The notes: generated by a model from the letters alone, not told the origin. Shown: positions 1 to 9,674, counted from the stretch's first letter. The stretch: DNA of 42,819 nucleotides from Staphylococcus croceilyticus (GCF_002902575.1 NZ_PPRD01000040.1:1-42819), one strand, 5' to 3'. Made by a program: numbers and translations.

Positions 1-264
1 ATTTAAATTGCCCATCCTTAAGAAAGCCCATCTCTCTCGTTAAGAATTATTAACAAAAGTATTTACTACTTTATTTAGTACTTGCAAAATAAGAAATTCT
101 CAAAATTAAAATTTGAATAAATCTGAAAATTATTTATCTAAAAATGAGGCTTCATTTTTATCATTTATGTAAACAAGTAGGACTTAAAAAAGTAAATACA
201 TTTTATTCATTGTAGATTTATGAGATATGCAAGTAAAATCTTGCTATTTTCAAAAACCTTATGC

Positions 265-279
265 TGATAACAATTCTCA
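265..279. promoter_or_regulatory. Fur-box-like 7-1-7 palindrome (candidate)
   Basis: TGATAAC-A-ATTCTCA has the 7-1-7 inverted-repeat layout of Fur/PerR boxes (consensus half TGATAAT); the left half has one mismatch and the right half one. It falls where the -10 of a plus-strand promoter would be, with TTGCTA at 241-246 about 19 bases upstream of GATAAC. AT-rich DNA yields such matches by chance, so this is a candidate only. Confidence 0.35.
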
Positions 280-390
280 ATTAGAAAACGCTTCCATACT
301 TTCTTAAAAAAATAAGCTTTTTGTTAACTTTATTGTAACATTTTTTATATGTTTTTGGGGTATGAGAATAATTCTCATACCCCTTTTTTT
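277..390 (+). ncRNA. candidate small RNA ending in the 357-390 terminator
   Basis: This is an inferred transcript. A strong plus-strand intrinsic terminator at 357-390 has no coding gene upstream of it inside the window, and a weak promoter with a Fur-like palindrome lies at 241-279. The simplest reading is a short RNA of about 110 nt, possibly repressed by Fur. No conserved RNA family was recognised, and I cannot see what lies left of base 1. In S. aureus sdhC follows uvrC, which would be on the minus strand here and would not use this terminator. Confidence 0.25.
357..390 (+). terminator. strong intrinsic terminator, T-tract on plus strand only
   Basis: GGGGTATGAG pairs with CTCATACCCC (357-366 and 374-383) around a 7-nt loop, followed by seven T (384-390). 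On the minus strand the bases after the hairpin are AAAAAC, so it is not a canonical terminator for uvrC, which ends just to its right. The hairpin itself contains a 7-1-7 palindrome, TGAGAAT-A-ATTCTCA (363-377), that also resembles a Fur box. Confidence 0.75.
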
Positions 391-394
391 GAAA

Positions 395-2179
395 TCAATC
401 GCTTTTAAGCGCTTGTTGTAATTTTTTTGCTACTTTTTCAGGGAGGCCTGCCGCTTGTAAATCACTTACACTCGCTTCTTTCATCTTCTTAATTGAACCA
501 AATGTACGTAACAGTTTAGTTTTTCGTTTACTGCCAATACCATCTACTGTATCAAGTACAGATTGCAAACCAGTTTTTTGACGTGTTTGACGATGGAAGG
601 TAATTGCAAATCGATGGACTTCATCTTGAATACGATGAAGTAAGTAAAATGCTTGGCTATTTTTCTTCATTGGTACTACTTCCGCATTTGCGCCGTATAG
701 TAATTCAGATGTTTGGTGTTTATCATTTTTTCTTAAACCAGCGACTGGAATGTCTAAACCTAATTCATTTTCCAAAACATCAATAACGCCTGACATATGT
801 CCCTTACCCCCATCGACGATAATAAGGTCTGGCAAAGGAAGGCCTTCATTCAAGACACGTGTATAACGACGTCGCACGACTTCGCGCATCGATTTATAAT
901 CATCTGGACCTTGTACAGTCTTAATCTTATATTTACGATAGCCTTTCTTATCAGGTTTACCATCCACAAATGTAACCATTGCTGAAACGGGATCGACACC
1001 TTGAATGTTGGAGTTATCGAAAGCTTCAATACGAATCGGCGTTTGAATGCCCATACGCTCGCCTAATTCTTCAATCGCTTTGACCGTACGTGATTCATCT
1101 TTGGCAATTAACTTAAATTTATTATCAAGGGCTACTTCTGCATTATGGCTTGCTAAATCAACCATTTCTTTTTTAGTACCTCTCGCCGGTTGAACAATTT
1201 TAGTATCCACTACGGACCGAATAATGTCTTTATCAAGATTTTTCGGAACATGGACTTCTTTAGGTAAAATGTGTTGATTTAAACTATAGAATTGACCTAT
1301 GAACGTATAAAATTCTTCTTCTTCAGTTTGTTGTATTGGAATCATCGTAGCATCACGTTGAATCATATTACCTTGACGAATAAAGAATACTTGAATACAC
1401 ATCCAACCTTTAGACACGCTATAACCAAAGACGTCTCGAATAGTATTATCCGGAGACATAATTTTTTGTTTTTTAGTTAAATTATGAATATGTTGTATTA
1501 AATCTCTATATTCTTTCGCACGTTCAAAATCTAATTTCTCACTTGCATCCATCATACGAGTTTCTAAATTATTTAAAATCGTTTTATCTTCGCCATTTAG
1601 AAAATCACTAATTTCTCGTGTCATTTGGGCATATTTTTGTTGGTCAACATCATATACACATGGCCCCATGCATTGCCCAATATGATAATACAAGCATAAT
1701 TTATCTGGCATATTATCACATTTTCTAAACGGATAAATACGATCTAATAACTTTTTCGTTTCTTGCGCAGAATACGCATTTGGATAAGGTCCAAAATATT
1801 TACCAGAACCTTTCTTAACCGTTCTCGTCACGATTAATCTTGGATGCTTCTCTTTTGTGATTTTTATAAATGGATAACTTTTATCATCTTTTAATAAAAT
1901 ATTATAACGCGGTTGATATTGTTTAATTAAATTTAATTCTAATAAAAGCGATTCAGTTTCACTCGAAGTTACTATAAATTCAAAATTTCTAATTTCAGCT
2001 ACTAAGCGCGTTGTCTTGGCATCATGCGCGCCAGTGAAATATGAGCGTAATCGATTTCTAAGACGTTTCGCTTTACCTACATAAATGACTTGATCATTAC
2101 GGTCTTTCATGAGATAACAACCTGGTTCAAATGGAACTACGCTCAACTTATCTTTAATCTTATCTTGGTAGTCTGCCAT
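395..2179 (-). CDS. uvrC: excinuclease ABC subunit C (UvrC)
   Basis: UvrC makes the dual incision on either side of UvrB-bound DNA lesions in nucleotide excision repair. The 594-aa length is normal for the family. Visible parts are an N-terminal GIY-YIG nuclease (G20-C-Y22, Y33-V-G35, R41), a cysteine cluster at about 154-173 with four Cys (CDN...[13 protein letters not shown]) typical of the family, a UVR helical motif at about 205-232 that contacts UvrB, an RNase H-like second nuclease domain containing [10 protein letters not shown], and C-terminal helix-hairpin-helix motifs ([13 protein letters not shown]). Two consecutive AGGAGG-like Shine-Dalgarno sequences lie at 2186-2198, just before the ATG. 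It lies downstream of trxA behind a terminator. Confidence 0.98.
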   Translation of the reverse strand: MADYQDKIKDKLSVVPFEPGCYLMKDRNDQVIYVGKAKRLRNRLRSYFTGAHDAKTTRLVAEIRNFEFIVTSSETESLLLELNLIKQYQPRYNILLKDDKSYPFIKITKEKHPRLIVTRTVKKGSGKYFGPYPNAYSAQETKKLLDRIYPFRKCDNMPDKLCLYYHIGQCMGPCVYDVDQQKYAQMTREISDFLNGEDKTILNNLETRMMDASEKLDFERAKEYRDLIQHIHNLTKKQKIMSPDNTIRDVFGYSVSKGWMCIQVFFIRQGNMIQRDATMIPIQQTEEEEFYTFIGQFYSLNQHILPKEVHVPKNLDKDIIRSVVDTKIVQPARGTKKEMVDLASHNAEVALDNKFKLIAKDESRTVKAIEELGERMGIQTPIRIEAFDNSNIQGVDPVSAMVTFVDGKPDKKGYRKYKIKTVQGPDDYKSMREVVRRRYTRVLNEGLPLPDLIIVDGGKGHMSGVIDVLENELGLDIPVAGLRKNDKHQTSELLYGANAEVVPMKKNSQAFYLLHRIQDEVHRFAITFHRQTRQKTGLQSVLDTVDGIGSKRKTKLLRTFGSIKKMKEASVSDLQAAGLPEKVAKKLQQALKSD

Positions 2180-2213
2180 TAATGTCCTCCTTCCTCCTAT
2201 TTTAAAGGCATAT

Positions 2214-2256
2214 AAAAAAGACGGAGCGATTACATTTAATGTAATGCCCCAGTCTT
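2214..2256 (-). terminator. trxA terminator
   Basis: On the minus strand AAGAC-GGGGC-TTACATT folds back on AATGTAA-GCTCC-TCTT and is followed by TTTTTTATA. It lies between the trxA stop and uvrC and insulates the two genes. Confidence 0.75.
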
Positions 2257-2275
2257 GATTACTTTATTGTCATTC

Positions 2276-2590
2276 TTATAGATGTTTGTCTAAAACTTCA
2301 GCTAAGTTTTCTTTAGGTTGGAAACCAACTACTTTATCGACTGGTTCGCCGTCTTTAAATACGATTAAAGTTGGGATACTCATTACTTCAAATTTAGCAG
2401 CAGTTGAAGGATTTTCATCTACATCTAATTTTAAGATGTCAGCTTTACCGTCATAATCACCTGCTAATTCTTCTAATACAGGTGCAATCATTTTACAAGG
2501 TCCACACCAAGTAGCCCAGAAGTCTACTAATTTAACGCCTGATTGAATGTTTTCATCAAAGTTTGAATCCGTTACTTTTACGATTGCCAT
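2276..2590 (-). CDS. trxA: thioredoxin
   Basis: This is the cytosolic protein-disulfide reductase recycled by thioredoxin reductase, supplying reductant to ribonucleotide reductase and other targets. The redox motif WCGPC is at residues 28-32 and the conserved cis-proline is in SIPTLIVF. I start at the ATG at 2590 (MAIVKV..., 104 aa), which is the family length. An in-frame TTG three codons upstream lies only one base from the AGGAGG at 2601-2606, whereas the ATG lies ten bases away. It is flanked by its own promoters and a terminator, so it is probably transcribed alone. Confidence 0.97.
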   Translation of the reverse strand: MAIVKVTDSNFDENIQSGVKLVDFWATWCGPCKMIAPVLEELAGDYDGKADILKLDVDENPSTAAKFEVMSIPTLIVFKDGEPVDKVVGFQPKENLAEVLDKHL

Positions 2591-2627
2591 AATTGCCAAT
2601 CCTCCTTAAATTTTGAATGATGAGCAA

Positions 2628-2764
2628 ATTATAACAGACTTTAATCGCATCTGCATTGCTCTTGCTCAATTAATCCATTTCTTGTTTTTGAAAAAATTCT
2701 ACTTACAAATCATTGATTTATTATTTCACTCGCTTTATTGTACGTCAAATAAATAAAAAATCAA
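2628..2764 (-). promoter_or_regulatory. two candidate trxA promoters
   Basis: On the minus strand the distal candidate is TTGATT (2759-2764), 16 bases, then TACAAT (2737-2742). The proximal one is an extended -10, TGT-TATAAT (2628-2636), about 40 bases before the start codon, with a poor -35. Both lie in the gap between mutS2 and trxA. Two promoters would fit a gene with basal and stress-induced expression, but no transcript data are visible here. Confidence 0.5.
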
Positions 2765-2792
2765 CTTCCTTGCTTACAAAAAACATTATAAA

Positions 2793-5144
2793 TTATTTGA
2801 GCTCAGCTACAGTCACGCCGAAGCCACCTTCACTTGGCATACCACCTCGGAATGATTTCACACTTTTATGTTTCTTCAAGTGATTTTGTACAGCTTTTTG
2901 TAAGGCGCCTGTACCTTTACCATGAATAATATATACTTGCTCATAGTTACTTAACACTGCTTGGTCGATATATTGGTCTAATTCGCCGACCGCTTCTTCA
3001 TAGCGGTAACCTCTTAAGTCTAGTTCTGTTTTAATCGTTTGACGATTTTGTCGCGTTACCATTTTAACTGGTTTTTCTTTTTTCTTCTTCGTTTTTTCTA
3101 AATCTTCAATAGGCAATTTCATTTTAATGATACCCATTTGTACAACGGCTTCATCCTCACCAACAAGTTCTAATACTTCACCTTTTTGGCCATAAGATAA
3201 AACTTTTACTTCGTCTCCAGCGTGAATTTCATCATATTTTTGTTTTTGAACATTTTGTTTAATGGATTTCGCTTCATATTGATCATCTAATTGTTTTTTC
3301 TTATCAATTAATTCGTGTTCTTTAACATCAGCGCCTTTTTTATCTCGCAATTCGCGTAATTCTTTTAAGATGTCGTCTGCTTCTTTTGTTGCTGATTTCA
3401 CACGTTGATTGGCTTTTTCTTTAGCCTCATCCATTAATCTTTGTTCATAATTTTTGTATTGTTGATACTGTTGCTCAAGGTCATCATGTGTTGTTTTAGC
3501 TTCTCTTAATAATCGGTCTAATTCAATACGTTGTTCATCTACACGTTTTGAATTTTTTTCAAGTGATTCTATCATTGAATTAATTTCTTGTTCATCTGTA
3601 CCAATCATTGTTTTAGCTTTATTGATGATACTCAGTTTGAGACCTAATTTTCTAGAAATATCGAAAGCATTCGAACGACCGGGAACGCCCATCAATAATT
3701 TATACGTAGGGCTCAATGTATTCACGTCAAATTCGACGCTGGCATTCATTACACCTTCGCGATTATAACTATAAGCTTTAAGCTCGGGATAATGTGTTGT
3801 CGCCATCACTAAAGAGCCAATCTCACGTACATAATCTAGAATACTCATCGCAAGTGCTGCCCCTTCACTAGGGTCCGTACCTGCACCTAATTCATCAAAT
3901 AAGACTAAGCTATTCTTATCTGTCTCTTTTAAAATTTCAACAATATTCTTCATATGAGAAGAGAAGGTAGATAATGACTGTTCGATAGATTGCTCGTCTC
4001 CGATATCGCAATAAACGTTCTCGAAGACACTTAATTGGCTCCCATCCAATGTAGGAATCAGCAAGCCAGATTGTGCCATTACAATGATGAGACCTAGTGT
4101 TTTAAGTGTGACTGTTTTACCACCAGTGTTAGGACCTGTAATAATCACCGTTTCAATATCATCAATAAATTCAATAGTATTCGCTACCACAGTTTCTCTA
4201 TTTAATAAAGGATGATAAGCGTTAGGTAAATAAACCGTTCTTTCTTTATAAAATGTAGGTTTAGTTCCTTTAATTGAACGCGCATAACGTGCTTTAGCCG
4301 TTAAGAAATCAATGTGTCCCATTACAGATTCTGCTACTAGACAGCCATCTGCCTCAGCAGCTACTAATCCTGTCAATTCTGTTAAGATACGCTCACGTTC
4401 AACCGCTTCATCATTACGTAAACGACTAATTTGATTATTCATCTCTACTATTGAAGACGGCTCAATATATAACGTCTGGCCAGACGCAGATTGGTCATGC
4501 ACAATCCCTTTAAAGTCTTGGCGATATTCTGCTTTAACCGGGATAACGTTTCGGTCATTACGCACCGTAATAATCGCATCTGATAATTTCTTCTGATTCG
4601 CCTGACTCTTCACAATACGGTCTAAATTTTGTCTAATACGTTGGTTCGTGCTCGAAATCTTGCTTCTGATACCTTGCAACTCATAACTTGCATTATCATA
4701 TAAATCGTACGTATCACATTTCTCATTAATTTCTTGGAAAAGGTCTGAAAGTACTGGCAGTTGGGTCATCTTATCATTCAAGATAGGATATTTAACGACT
4801 TCTTCATCTTCTTCAAGTAATTGATTGTAAAATGTCTTAAATTGATTCTGAACTTGAATCAAACGTTTAATCAAATTCAATTCAGAAACATTCAATACCC
4901 CGCCAATCGTAGCACGATGAATCAGTGGAGATACTTTAGCTAAACCACTTAAACTAGGCATGCGGTGTTTATTATAAATTTGTGAGATTTCATCTGTTTC
5001 ATTCATTTGAAACTCTACTGTTTCAAAATCTGTTGCTGGAGACATCTTAGACACTTTTTCACGTCCTAAATCACTCATTGTTTCAGAAGCAACAAATGAT
5101 TTAATTTTATCAAATTCTAAGACGTCTAATGTTTTTTGTCTCAT
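2793..5144 (-). CDS. mutS2: endonuclease MutS2 / ribosome-rescue ATPase
   Basis: This 783-aa protein has the MutS2 layout: MutS-like core and clamp regions, ATPase with Walker A GPNTGGKT at 337-344 and the following [12 protein letters not shown] segment, a long coiled coil at about 500-620 rich in K, E and Q, a KOW-like segment, and a C-terminal Smr domain (LDLRG, then HGKGTGAL). It lacks the mismatch-recognition domain of MutS. In B. subtilis MutS2 splits collided ribosomes, and older work links it to suppression of recombination. It starts 9 bases after polX and is likely the last gene of a zapA-cvpA-polX-mutS2 transcription unit. The Shine-Dalgarno is AGAGGG. Confidence 0.97.
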   Translation of the reverse strand: MRQKTLDVLEFDKIKSFVASETMSDLGREKVSKMSPATDFETVEFQMNETDEISQIYNKHRMPSLSGLAKVSPLIHRATIGGVLNVSELNLIKRLIQVQNQFKTFYNQLLEEDEEVVKYPILNDKMTQLPVLSDLFQEINEKCDTYDLYDNASYELQGIRSKISSTNQRIRQNLDRIVKSQANQKKLSDAIITVRNDRNVIPVKAEYRQDFKGIVHDQSASGQTLYIEPSSIVEMNNQISRLRNDEAVERERILTELTGLVAAEADGCLVAESVMGHIDFLTAKARYARSIKGTKPTFYKERTVYLPNAYHPLLNRETVVANTIEFIDDIETVIITGPNTGGKTVTLKTLGLIIVMAQSGLLIPTLDGSQLSVFENVYCDIGDEQSIEQSLSTFSSHMKNIVEILKETDKNSLVLFDELGAGTDPSEGAALAMSILDYVREIGSLVMATTHYPELKAYSYNREGVMNASVEFDVNTLSPTYKLLMGVPGRSNAFDISRKLGLKLSIINKAKTMIGTDEQEINSMIESLEKNSKRVDEQRIELDRLLREAKTTHDDLEQQYQQYKNYEQRLMDEAKEKANQRVKSATKEADDILKELRELRDKKGADVKEHELIDKKKQLDDQYEAKSIKQNVQKQKYDEIHAGDEVKVLSYGQKGEVLELVGEDEAVVQMGIIKMKLPIEDLEKTKKKKEKPVKMVTRQNRQTIKTELDLRGYRYEEAVGELDQYIDQAVLSNYEQVYIIHGKGTGALQKAVQNHLKKHKSVKSFRGGMPSEGGFGVTVAELK

Positions 5145-5153
5145 ACAATCCCT

Positions 5154-6866
5154 CTATTTCTTCAATTTTATATTATTTTCAACTAAATCTTTAAATGCTT
5201 CCCTAGACATTGTATTAATGACTCTATCTTTATGGACGAAACCTTTCTGTGCGGTTGCTACACCATATTTCATAAAGTTTAAGTGATCAATATGATGCGC
5301 ATCCGTATTAATTGTTAATCTGACGTTTGGATACTTTCGTACTATGTCTGCATTTAAATCTAAACGACCTGGGTTAGCATTAATTTCCATAATAGTATTG
5401 GTTTCTTCCGCCAATTGCATCAATTGCTCTATATTTGGCTCATAACCTTTACGTCTACCTACAATTCGGCCTGTAGGATGTGCAATATGTCGAACATAAG
5501 GATTTCGACATGCACTTTCTAAACGTTTCATAATTTCTTCTTCAGTCTGATTAAAGCTTTGATGAATGGCTGCAATCACATAATCTAATTGTGCTAAAAC
5601 ATCATCATCATAATCTAATGAACCATCTGGTAAAATATCCATTTCAGTACCTGAATAAATATCTATTTCTTTATATTCTTCATTCAGTTTTTTAATTTCT
5701 TCATTTTGTCGCAATAATCTTTCTACTTGCAAACCATTTGCTACTCTTAAACTTTTAGAATGGTCAGTAATCGCCATAAACTGGTAACCTTTTTCAATAT
5801 TGGCTTCGATCATTTCTCGAATTGAAAAAGCACCATCACTATATGTCGTATGCATATGAATGTCGCCATTAATATCATCTAACGTAATAATATTGCTTAA
5901 ATCTTTATCAAATTCGCTGCCATCTTCGCGTATTGCTGGGTCTATCCATTCACTGCCAAAATGTTGATAAATTTCCGCTTCACTTTGGAATTGTAGAAGC
6001 GTGCCATCTTGTTGTTCAATACCATATTCACTGACTTTTTCCTTTTTCGCTTTCGCAAGTTGTCTAATGCGAATATTATGGTCCTTAGAACCCGTAAAGT
6101 GTTGTAACGTATGATAGTAAGCAGCAGGTTCGATTAATCTAAAGTCTACACCAACTGTTTCGTCATCATATGTTAATTCAAGCGAAACTTTGGTTTGACC
6201 CACAGCCACTTCTTTAACTTTATTCGGAATCTCTAATAATTGTTGTTGCACTCTATCAGGATGGTTTGTGCTGATAATATAATCTAAATCTTTACTCATT
6301 TCTTTATAACGACGGAAGCTTCCAGCAACAGAATATTTATCAACGTCTTCTATAGTCTCTAAATATTCACTAATCGTTTTATTTAATTTACGCATTAACC
6401 CAATTGGATAACGATCTTTTTTAGCACCTAATGCTTTCACAGCTTCTAAAATGTTCTGTTCCGTCTTTTTAGCAAAACCGCTTAATTCACTTACTTTGCC
6501 ATTTTCACATGCGGCTTGAAGACTTTCTTTATCTGTAATATTAAGCTCTTTGTACAGTTTCGCTATTTTTTTACTACCTAAACCTTGAATTTTCATTAAT
6601 GGAATTAATCCTTCAGGTACAACTTGTTGAAGTTCATATAAGGTAGATGATTCTCCTGTATTATGATATTCATTGATAACGTCCCCTACGCCTTTACCAA
6701 TACCTTTTAATTCTGTCACATCTTCAATTTCGTCTAACGTACGCTCATCGATTTCTAAACTTTGTGCTGCCTTTCTATATGCAGAAACTTTAAATGTATT
6801 TTCTCCATTTAATTCCATATATATGGCTATTTTTTCTAATAATTGAATTACATCTTTTTTAGTCAC
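5154..6866 (-). CDS. polX: DNA polymerase/3'-5' exonuclease PolX
   Basis: This is a family X DNA polymerase used in base-excision and gap repair. It has an N-terminal helix-hairpin-helix region, the pol beta-like catalytic core (GSFRR then the metal-binding DLDYII, and VGVDF), and a C-terminal PHP phosphoesterase domain (DIHMHTTYSDG, AITDHS, IHQSF, NTDAHH) giving 3'-5' exonuclease activity. I start at the GTG at 6866 (MTKKDV..., 570 aa), eight bases after GGAG. An ATG eleven codons upstream has no good ribosome-binding site and would add a non-conserved head. A terminator-like hairpin lies just upstream at 6892-6921. Confidence 0.95.
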   Translation of the reverse strand: MTKKDVIQLLEKIAIYMELNGENTFKVSAYRKAAQSLEIDERTLDEIEDVTELKGIGKGVGDVINEYHNTGESSTLYELQQVVPEGLIPLMKIQGLGSKKIAKLYKELNITDKESLQAACENGKVSELSGFAKKTEQNILEAVKALGAKKDRYPIGLMRKLNKTISEYLETIEDVDKYSVAGSFRRYKEMSKDLDYIISTNHPDRVQQQLLEIPNKVKEVAVGQTKVSLELTYDDETVGVDFRLIEPAAYYHTLQHFTGSKDHNIRIRQLAKAKKEKVSEYGIEQQDGTLLQFQSEAEIYQHFGSEWIDPAIREDGSEFDKDLSNIITLDDINGDIHMHTTYSDGAFSIREMIEANIEKGYQFMAITDHSKSLRVANGLQVERLLRQNEEIKKLNEEYKEIDIYSGTEMDILPDGSLDYDDDVLAQLDYVIAAIHQSFNQTEEEIMKRLESACRNPYVRHIAHPTGRIVGRRKGYEPNIEQLMQLAEETNTIMEINANPGRLDLNADIVRKYPNVRLTINTDAHHIDHLNFMKYGVATAQKGFVHKDRVINTMSREAFKDLVENNIKLKK

Positions 6867-6880
6867 TACACTCACTCCAT

Positions 6881-6924
6881 AAAAAGAAGACCAGGACATT
6901 TAACATAGTCTTATTGTCCTGACC
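6881..6924 (-). terminator. attenuator-like hairpin between cvpA-like gene and polX
   Basis: CAGGACA pairs with TGTCCTG (6892-6898 and 6915-6921), and on the minus strand the hairpin is followed by GTCTTCTTTTTAT. The T-rich run ends directly in front of the polX ribosome-binding site. It may be a partial terminator lowering polX-mutS2 expression relative to zapA. The loop is 16 bases, so it is modest in strength. Confidence 0.45.
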
Positions 6925-6943
6925 TCATATCAGTTTTGTTTTA

Positions 6944-7465
6944 TTATAAGTTTAAAATATAGGACGATAACCATGGCGTGTGAAATAAAATGCCACTTCC
7001 TATTATTGAATGCGATAAACTTTGTTGTAGCCAGTCAACTGGATATAATGCTACGATGTATAGCCCCAGTTGAAGCAAAATGATAGCCATTACTGGGCTA
7101 ATTACACAACCCAATATTCTACTTATTAATACGATATTTTGATACGTCACTATATTATCAAAAGTTACAATAATAAGATATAAAAGCAACTTGCTAATAA
7201 ACATAATTAAAATAAAAGCGAAGATGGTATCAAAACGTTGTTGTAAATCGTTAAAGTGAAATGCATATGCCGTATCGTAAGCGATTGTCTTGGGAAAAGG
7301 TATAAACACAATAAGTTGTTTAGCTATAGAACGATAAAAATGATGCGCAATAATTAATGAGACTATCGTTGCTAATAAATGCAAACTACTGAGCCAAATG
7401 CCCCTTCTAAACCCCATCACAATATAATAAATGATGATAAGTACAACAATGACATCAATTAGCAT
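6944..7465 (-). CDS. CvpA family membrane protein
   Basis: This 173-aa hydrophobic protein has about four membrane segments and starts MLIDVIVVLII, with the positively charged GFRRGIW turn typical of the CvpA family after the first helix. The family is named for colicin V production; its cellular role in Firmicutes is not settled. The start ATG directly abuts the zapA stop codon (TAGATG), so the two are translationally coupled. The same neighbourhood (zapA, cvpA-like, polX, mutS2) is found in B. subtilis. Confidence 0.85.
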   Translation of the reverse strand: MLIDVIVVLIIIYYIVMGFRRGIWLSSLHLLATIVSLIIAHHFYRSIAKQLIVFIPFPKTIAYDTAYAFHFNDLQQRFDTIFAFILIMFISKLLLYLIIVTFDNIVTYQNIVLISRILGCVISPVMAIILLQLGLYIVALYPVDWLQQSLSHSIIGSGILFHTPWLSSYILNL

Positions 7466-7732
7466 CTAATCTTCTCGATGTTTTAATTGTTGAATTTCTT
7501 GACGGAGCTTACGATTTTCCTCTTCTAATTTAACTTTCTCATGCATAATATTTACTGCGGTTAAAATAGATTTTCTTGTTGTATCTAGCCCAGATGATTT
7601 TCGTCCCATTTCTTTTAATTTTTCATCAACTAAATGTGCCACGTAACGAATATGTTCCGGACTGTCTTCACCGATAATAGTATAATTTTGATCATTAATT
7701 GAAACATTAATACGATTTTTAAATTCTCCCAT
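7466..7732 (-). CDS. zapA: cell division protein ZapA
   Basis: This 88-aa protein has an N-terminal beta-rich head (RINVSINDQNYTIIGED) followed by a predicted coiled coil (EKVKLEEENRKLRQEIQQL), the standard ZapA plan. ZapA bundles FtsZ protofilaments at midcell. It is the first gene of the zapA-cvpA-polX-mutS2 set and is divergent from rnhC. The start ATG at 7732 follows a GAGGTT-like ribosome-binding site. Confidence 0.92.
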   Translation of the reverse strand: MGEFKNRINVSINDQNYTIIGEDSPEHIRYVAHLVDEKLKEMGRKSSGLDTTRKSILTAVNIMHEKVKLEEENRKLRQEIQQLKHRED

Positions 7733-7980
7733 AACCTCAACTCCTGACGTATTTAAATTATTCTAAATCCTATCATGGATAGTTATATAGAAATTACAAA
7801 CTCTCTTAATTAGTAAATAATCACAATATATTATACATGAGCATACCCTTATTTGTAAGTGGCTAGATACTATACTTTTACTTCTAAGTCTTTTAACGTT
7901 ATCTCTTACTCTAACTAATATATATGTTATCATTATGTAGGTTTTAACAGTATTTTTGAAAAGTGAGGTCAAGCATCGTA

Positions 7981-8916
7981 ATGGCTAACGTCGTTCATAA
8001 ATTAACAGAACAAGAGATTCAACAATTGATGCAACAAGTATCATTTGAAACCTCTCAATTACCTAATGGTATGAAAGCACGTATAAAGTATAATCAAACA
8101 ACGATTAATATATATAACTCTGGAAAAGTCATGTTTCAAGGCAAACAGGCTGAAACGGTAGCTCAACAATTATTACCTAGTCATAGTACTGACTCGAAAG
8201 CAACTACGTCTAAGGCTAAGCAAACTCCGACACCTACTATTTCATACAATCAGTATAACTGCATTGGCAGTGATGAAGCGGGTAGTGGCGATTACTTTGG
8301 ACCACTGACTGTATGTGCTGCTTACGTTTCAAAAGAGCATGTACAAATTTTAAAAACATTAGGCGTCGATGATTCGAAAAAATTAACCGATCCTAAAATT
8401 GTAGAATTAGCAGAACAACTGATTACCTTCCTGCCTCATTCATTACTAACACTTGATAATATTAAATATAATGAAAGACAAGCTTTAGGTTGGTCTCAAG
8501 TTAAAATGAAAGCTGTATTACATAATGAAGCAATTAAAAATGTGACTCAAAAAATTTCTACTGATGAATTAGAATATATTGTGATTGACCAATTTGCAGA
8601 GCGTGGCGTATATCAACGTTATGCCTTAAGTGCACTGCCTTTTCCAAAAAAAACAAAATTTGAAACAAAAGGTGAATCAAAATCTTTAGCTATTGCTGCA
8701 GCAAGCATTATCTCTAGATATGCGTTTGTGAAGCATATGGATTATATTGCCAAAACAATGCGCTGTGACATTCCAAAAGGTGCTAGTAATAAAGTGGATT
8801 TAGCAGCCGCTCGCATTATTGAACAACACGGCATTGCTAAATTAGATAGTATTTCTAAAAAACATTTCAAAAACCGAGAAAAAGCACAAACTCTAGTTAC
8901 TAAAAAATATAATTAA
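7981..8916 (+). CDS. rnhC: ribonuclease HIII
   Basis: It degrades the RNA strand of RNA/DNA hybrids. It has an N-terminal TBP-like substrate-binding domain (about 1-85), a linker, and a catalytic domain with [13 protein letters not shown] containing D98 and E99. D203 in VIDQF and nearby E207 complete the expected acidic set. I start at the ATG at 7981 (MANVVHKL, 311 aa), 11 bases after AGTGAGGT. A GTG 18 bases upstream would sit inside that ribosome-binding site. It is transcribed alone and divergently from zapA. Confidence 0.96.
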   Translation: MANVVHKLTEQEIQQLMQQVSFETSQLPNGMKARIKYNQTTINIYNSGKVMFQGKQAETVAQQLLPSHSTDSKATTSKAKQTPTPTISYNQYNCIGSDEAGSGDYFGPLTVCAAYVSKEHVQILKTLGVDDSKKLTDPKIVELAEQLITFLPHSLLTLDNIKYNERQALGWSQVKMKAVLHNEAIKNVTQKISTDELEYIVIDQFAERGVYQRYALSALPFPKKTKFETKGESKSLAIAAASIISRYAFVKHMDYIAKTMRCDIPKGASNKVDLAAARIIEQHGIAKLDSISKKHFKNREKAQTLVTKKYN

Positions 8917-8925
8917 AGTATAAAA

Positions 8926-8966
8926 GGGAGCGGGACAGAAATTAAAATAATTTCGTCGTCCCGCCC
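8926..8966. repeat. GAGCGGGAC-type intergenic hairpin repeat
   Basis: GCGGGAC (8930-8936) pairs with GTCCCGC (8958-8964), with inner pairing of GAAATT and AATTTC. It sits 10 bases after the rnhC stop and could act as a terminator, although no long T-tract follows. GRGAC...GTCYC hairpins of the same style occur at 16547-16606 and 32848-32931. Repeats of this type are common between genes in staphylococci. Confidence 0.7.
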
Positions 8967-9045
8967 CGGCAAGGATGACTAGATTCGAAAAAAGCTTGAT
9001 TTAAGCGCCTTTTCAAATCAGTCAGCTACTGCCAAATGTGAAATA

Positions 9046-9075
9046 AGCCTGGGACATTATTAAATGTCCCAGGCT
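9046..9075. repeat. perfect 13-bp hairpin of the GCCTGGGACATT family
   Basis: AGCCTGGGACATT (9046-9058) and AATGTCCCAGGCT (9063-9075) are perfect inverted copies around ATTA. A near-identical hairpin follows ctaA at 24009-24041, and weaker relatives lie at 6892-6921 and 14413-14450. Here it is 130 bases from the nearest stop codon and lacks a clean T-tract, so it is better described as a dispersed repeat than as a terminator. Confidence 0.75.
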
Positions 9076-9460
9076 CTAAATTTATATTTCTAAAAGTAGT
9101 TCTTAAATGGATGATCAAATTACTACTTTCTCGAGCGTCACACAACGTCATTTGCTTCTCATTTTTTACTTCCCTAAACTTACGTTCACTTTAATTTATT
9201 AAATGAAATGATAAAGTAATTAATTGTGATTTTTAAATAGCTAAGTTAAATTAAATATTTTAAATTTTAATACGGAATTTTCCATAATATCAGTAATGTA
9301 ATCTCATATAGTAAATTATAATGAAGTTAAGAATTATAGCATTGTGTTAGAAATTTTAAAGATTATCAATATATGCACTTATGTACAAAAAACTAACATA
9401 GCAATCTTTATGAATAAGTTATTTAACATAAGAATTTTAATTGTTTACACACTTACACAT

Positions 9461-9674
9461 GTCGTTCTAAGATAGATAACGAAACGTAGTTGCGTAGACT
9501 CCTAGGGGAGCAGTGCCAGTCGAAGACCGAGGCTGAGACGGCACCCCTGGAACGCGTAGCAACTTAAGTGAGTGAACATCTATCTAAGAACGACTTTACA
9601 AGAATACAGGCACGAGCCTTTCCCACTGGATAGCGAAATAACTTAAGCAAGTGAACATCTATCTTAGAACTCAT
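9461..9674. repeat. structured intergenic element with 17-bp terminal inverted repeats and a degenerate duplicated end
   Basis: GTCGTTCTAAGATAGAT (9461-9477) and ATCTATCTAAGAACGAC (9578-9594) are inverted copies with one mismatch. They enclose a GC-rich hairpin: TGCC (9514-9517) pairs with GGCA (9540-9543), and GGGG and TCC pair with CCCC and GGA outside it. A second copy of the right end, about 31 bases starting AACTTAAG, appears at 9640-9670 (first copy 9561-9591) with about four differences. The element is non-coding in all frames and much richer in GC than its surroundings. The core ACTCCTAGGGG...CCCCTGGAACGCG recalls REP-like intergenic repeats known from Bacillaceae; that link is from memory and uncertain. 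Confidence 0.7.

Noticed and set aside
144-215. 23-codon plus-strand frame MRLHFYHLCKQVG... in the left intergenic region
   Set aside because: It has no ribosome-binding site and no recognisable similarity, and it lies in AT-rich DNA where such frames are expected by chance.
7763-7972. 69-codon minus-strand frame between zapA and rnhC
   Set aside because: It has no ribosome-binding site, overlaps the rnhC start and occupies the divergent promoter region; its composition is not protein-like.
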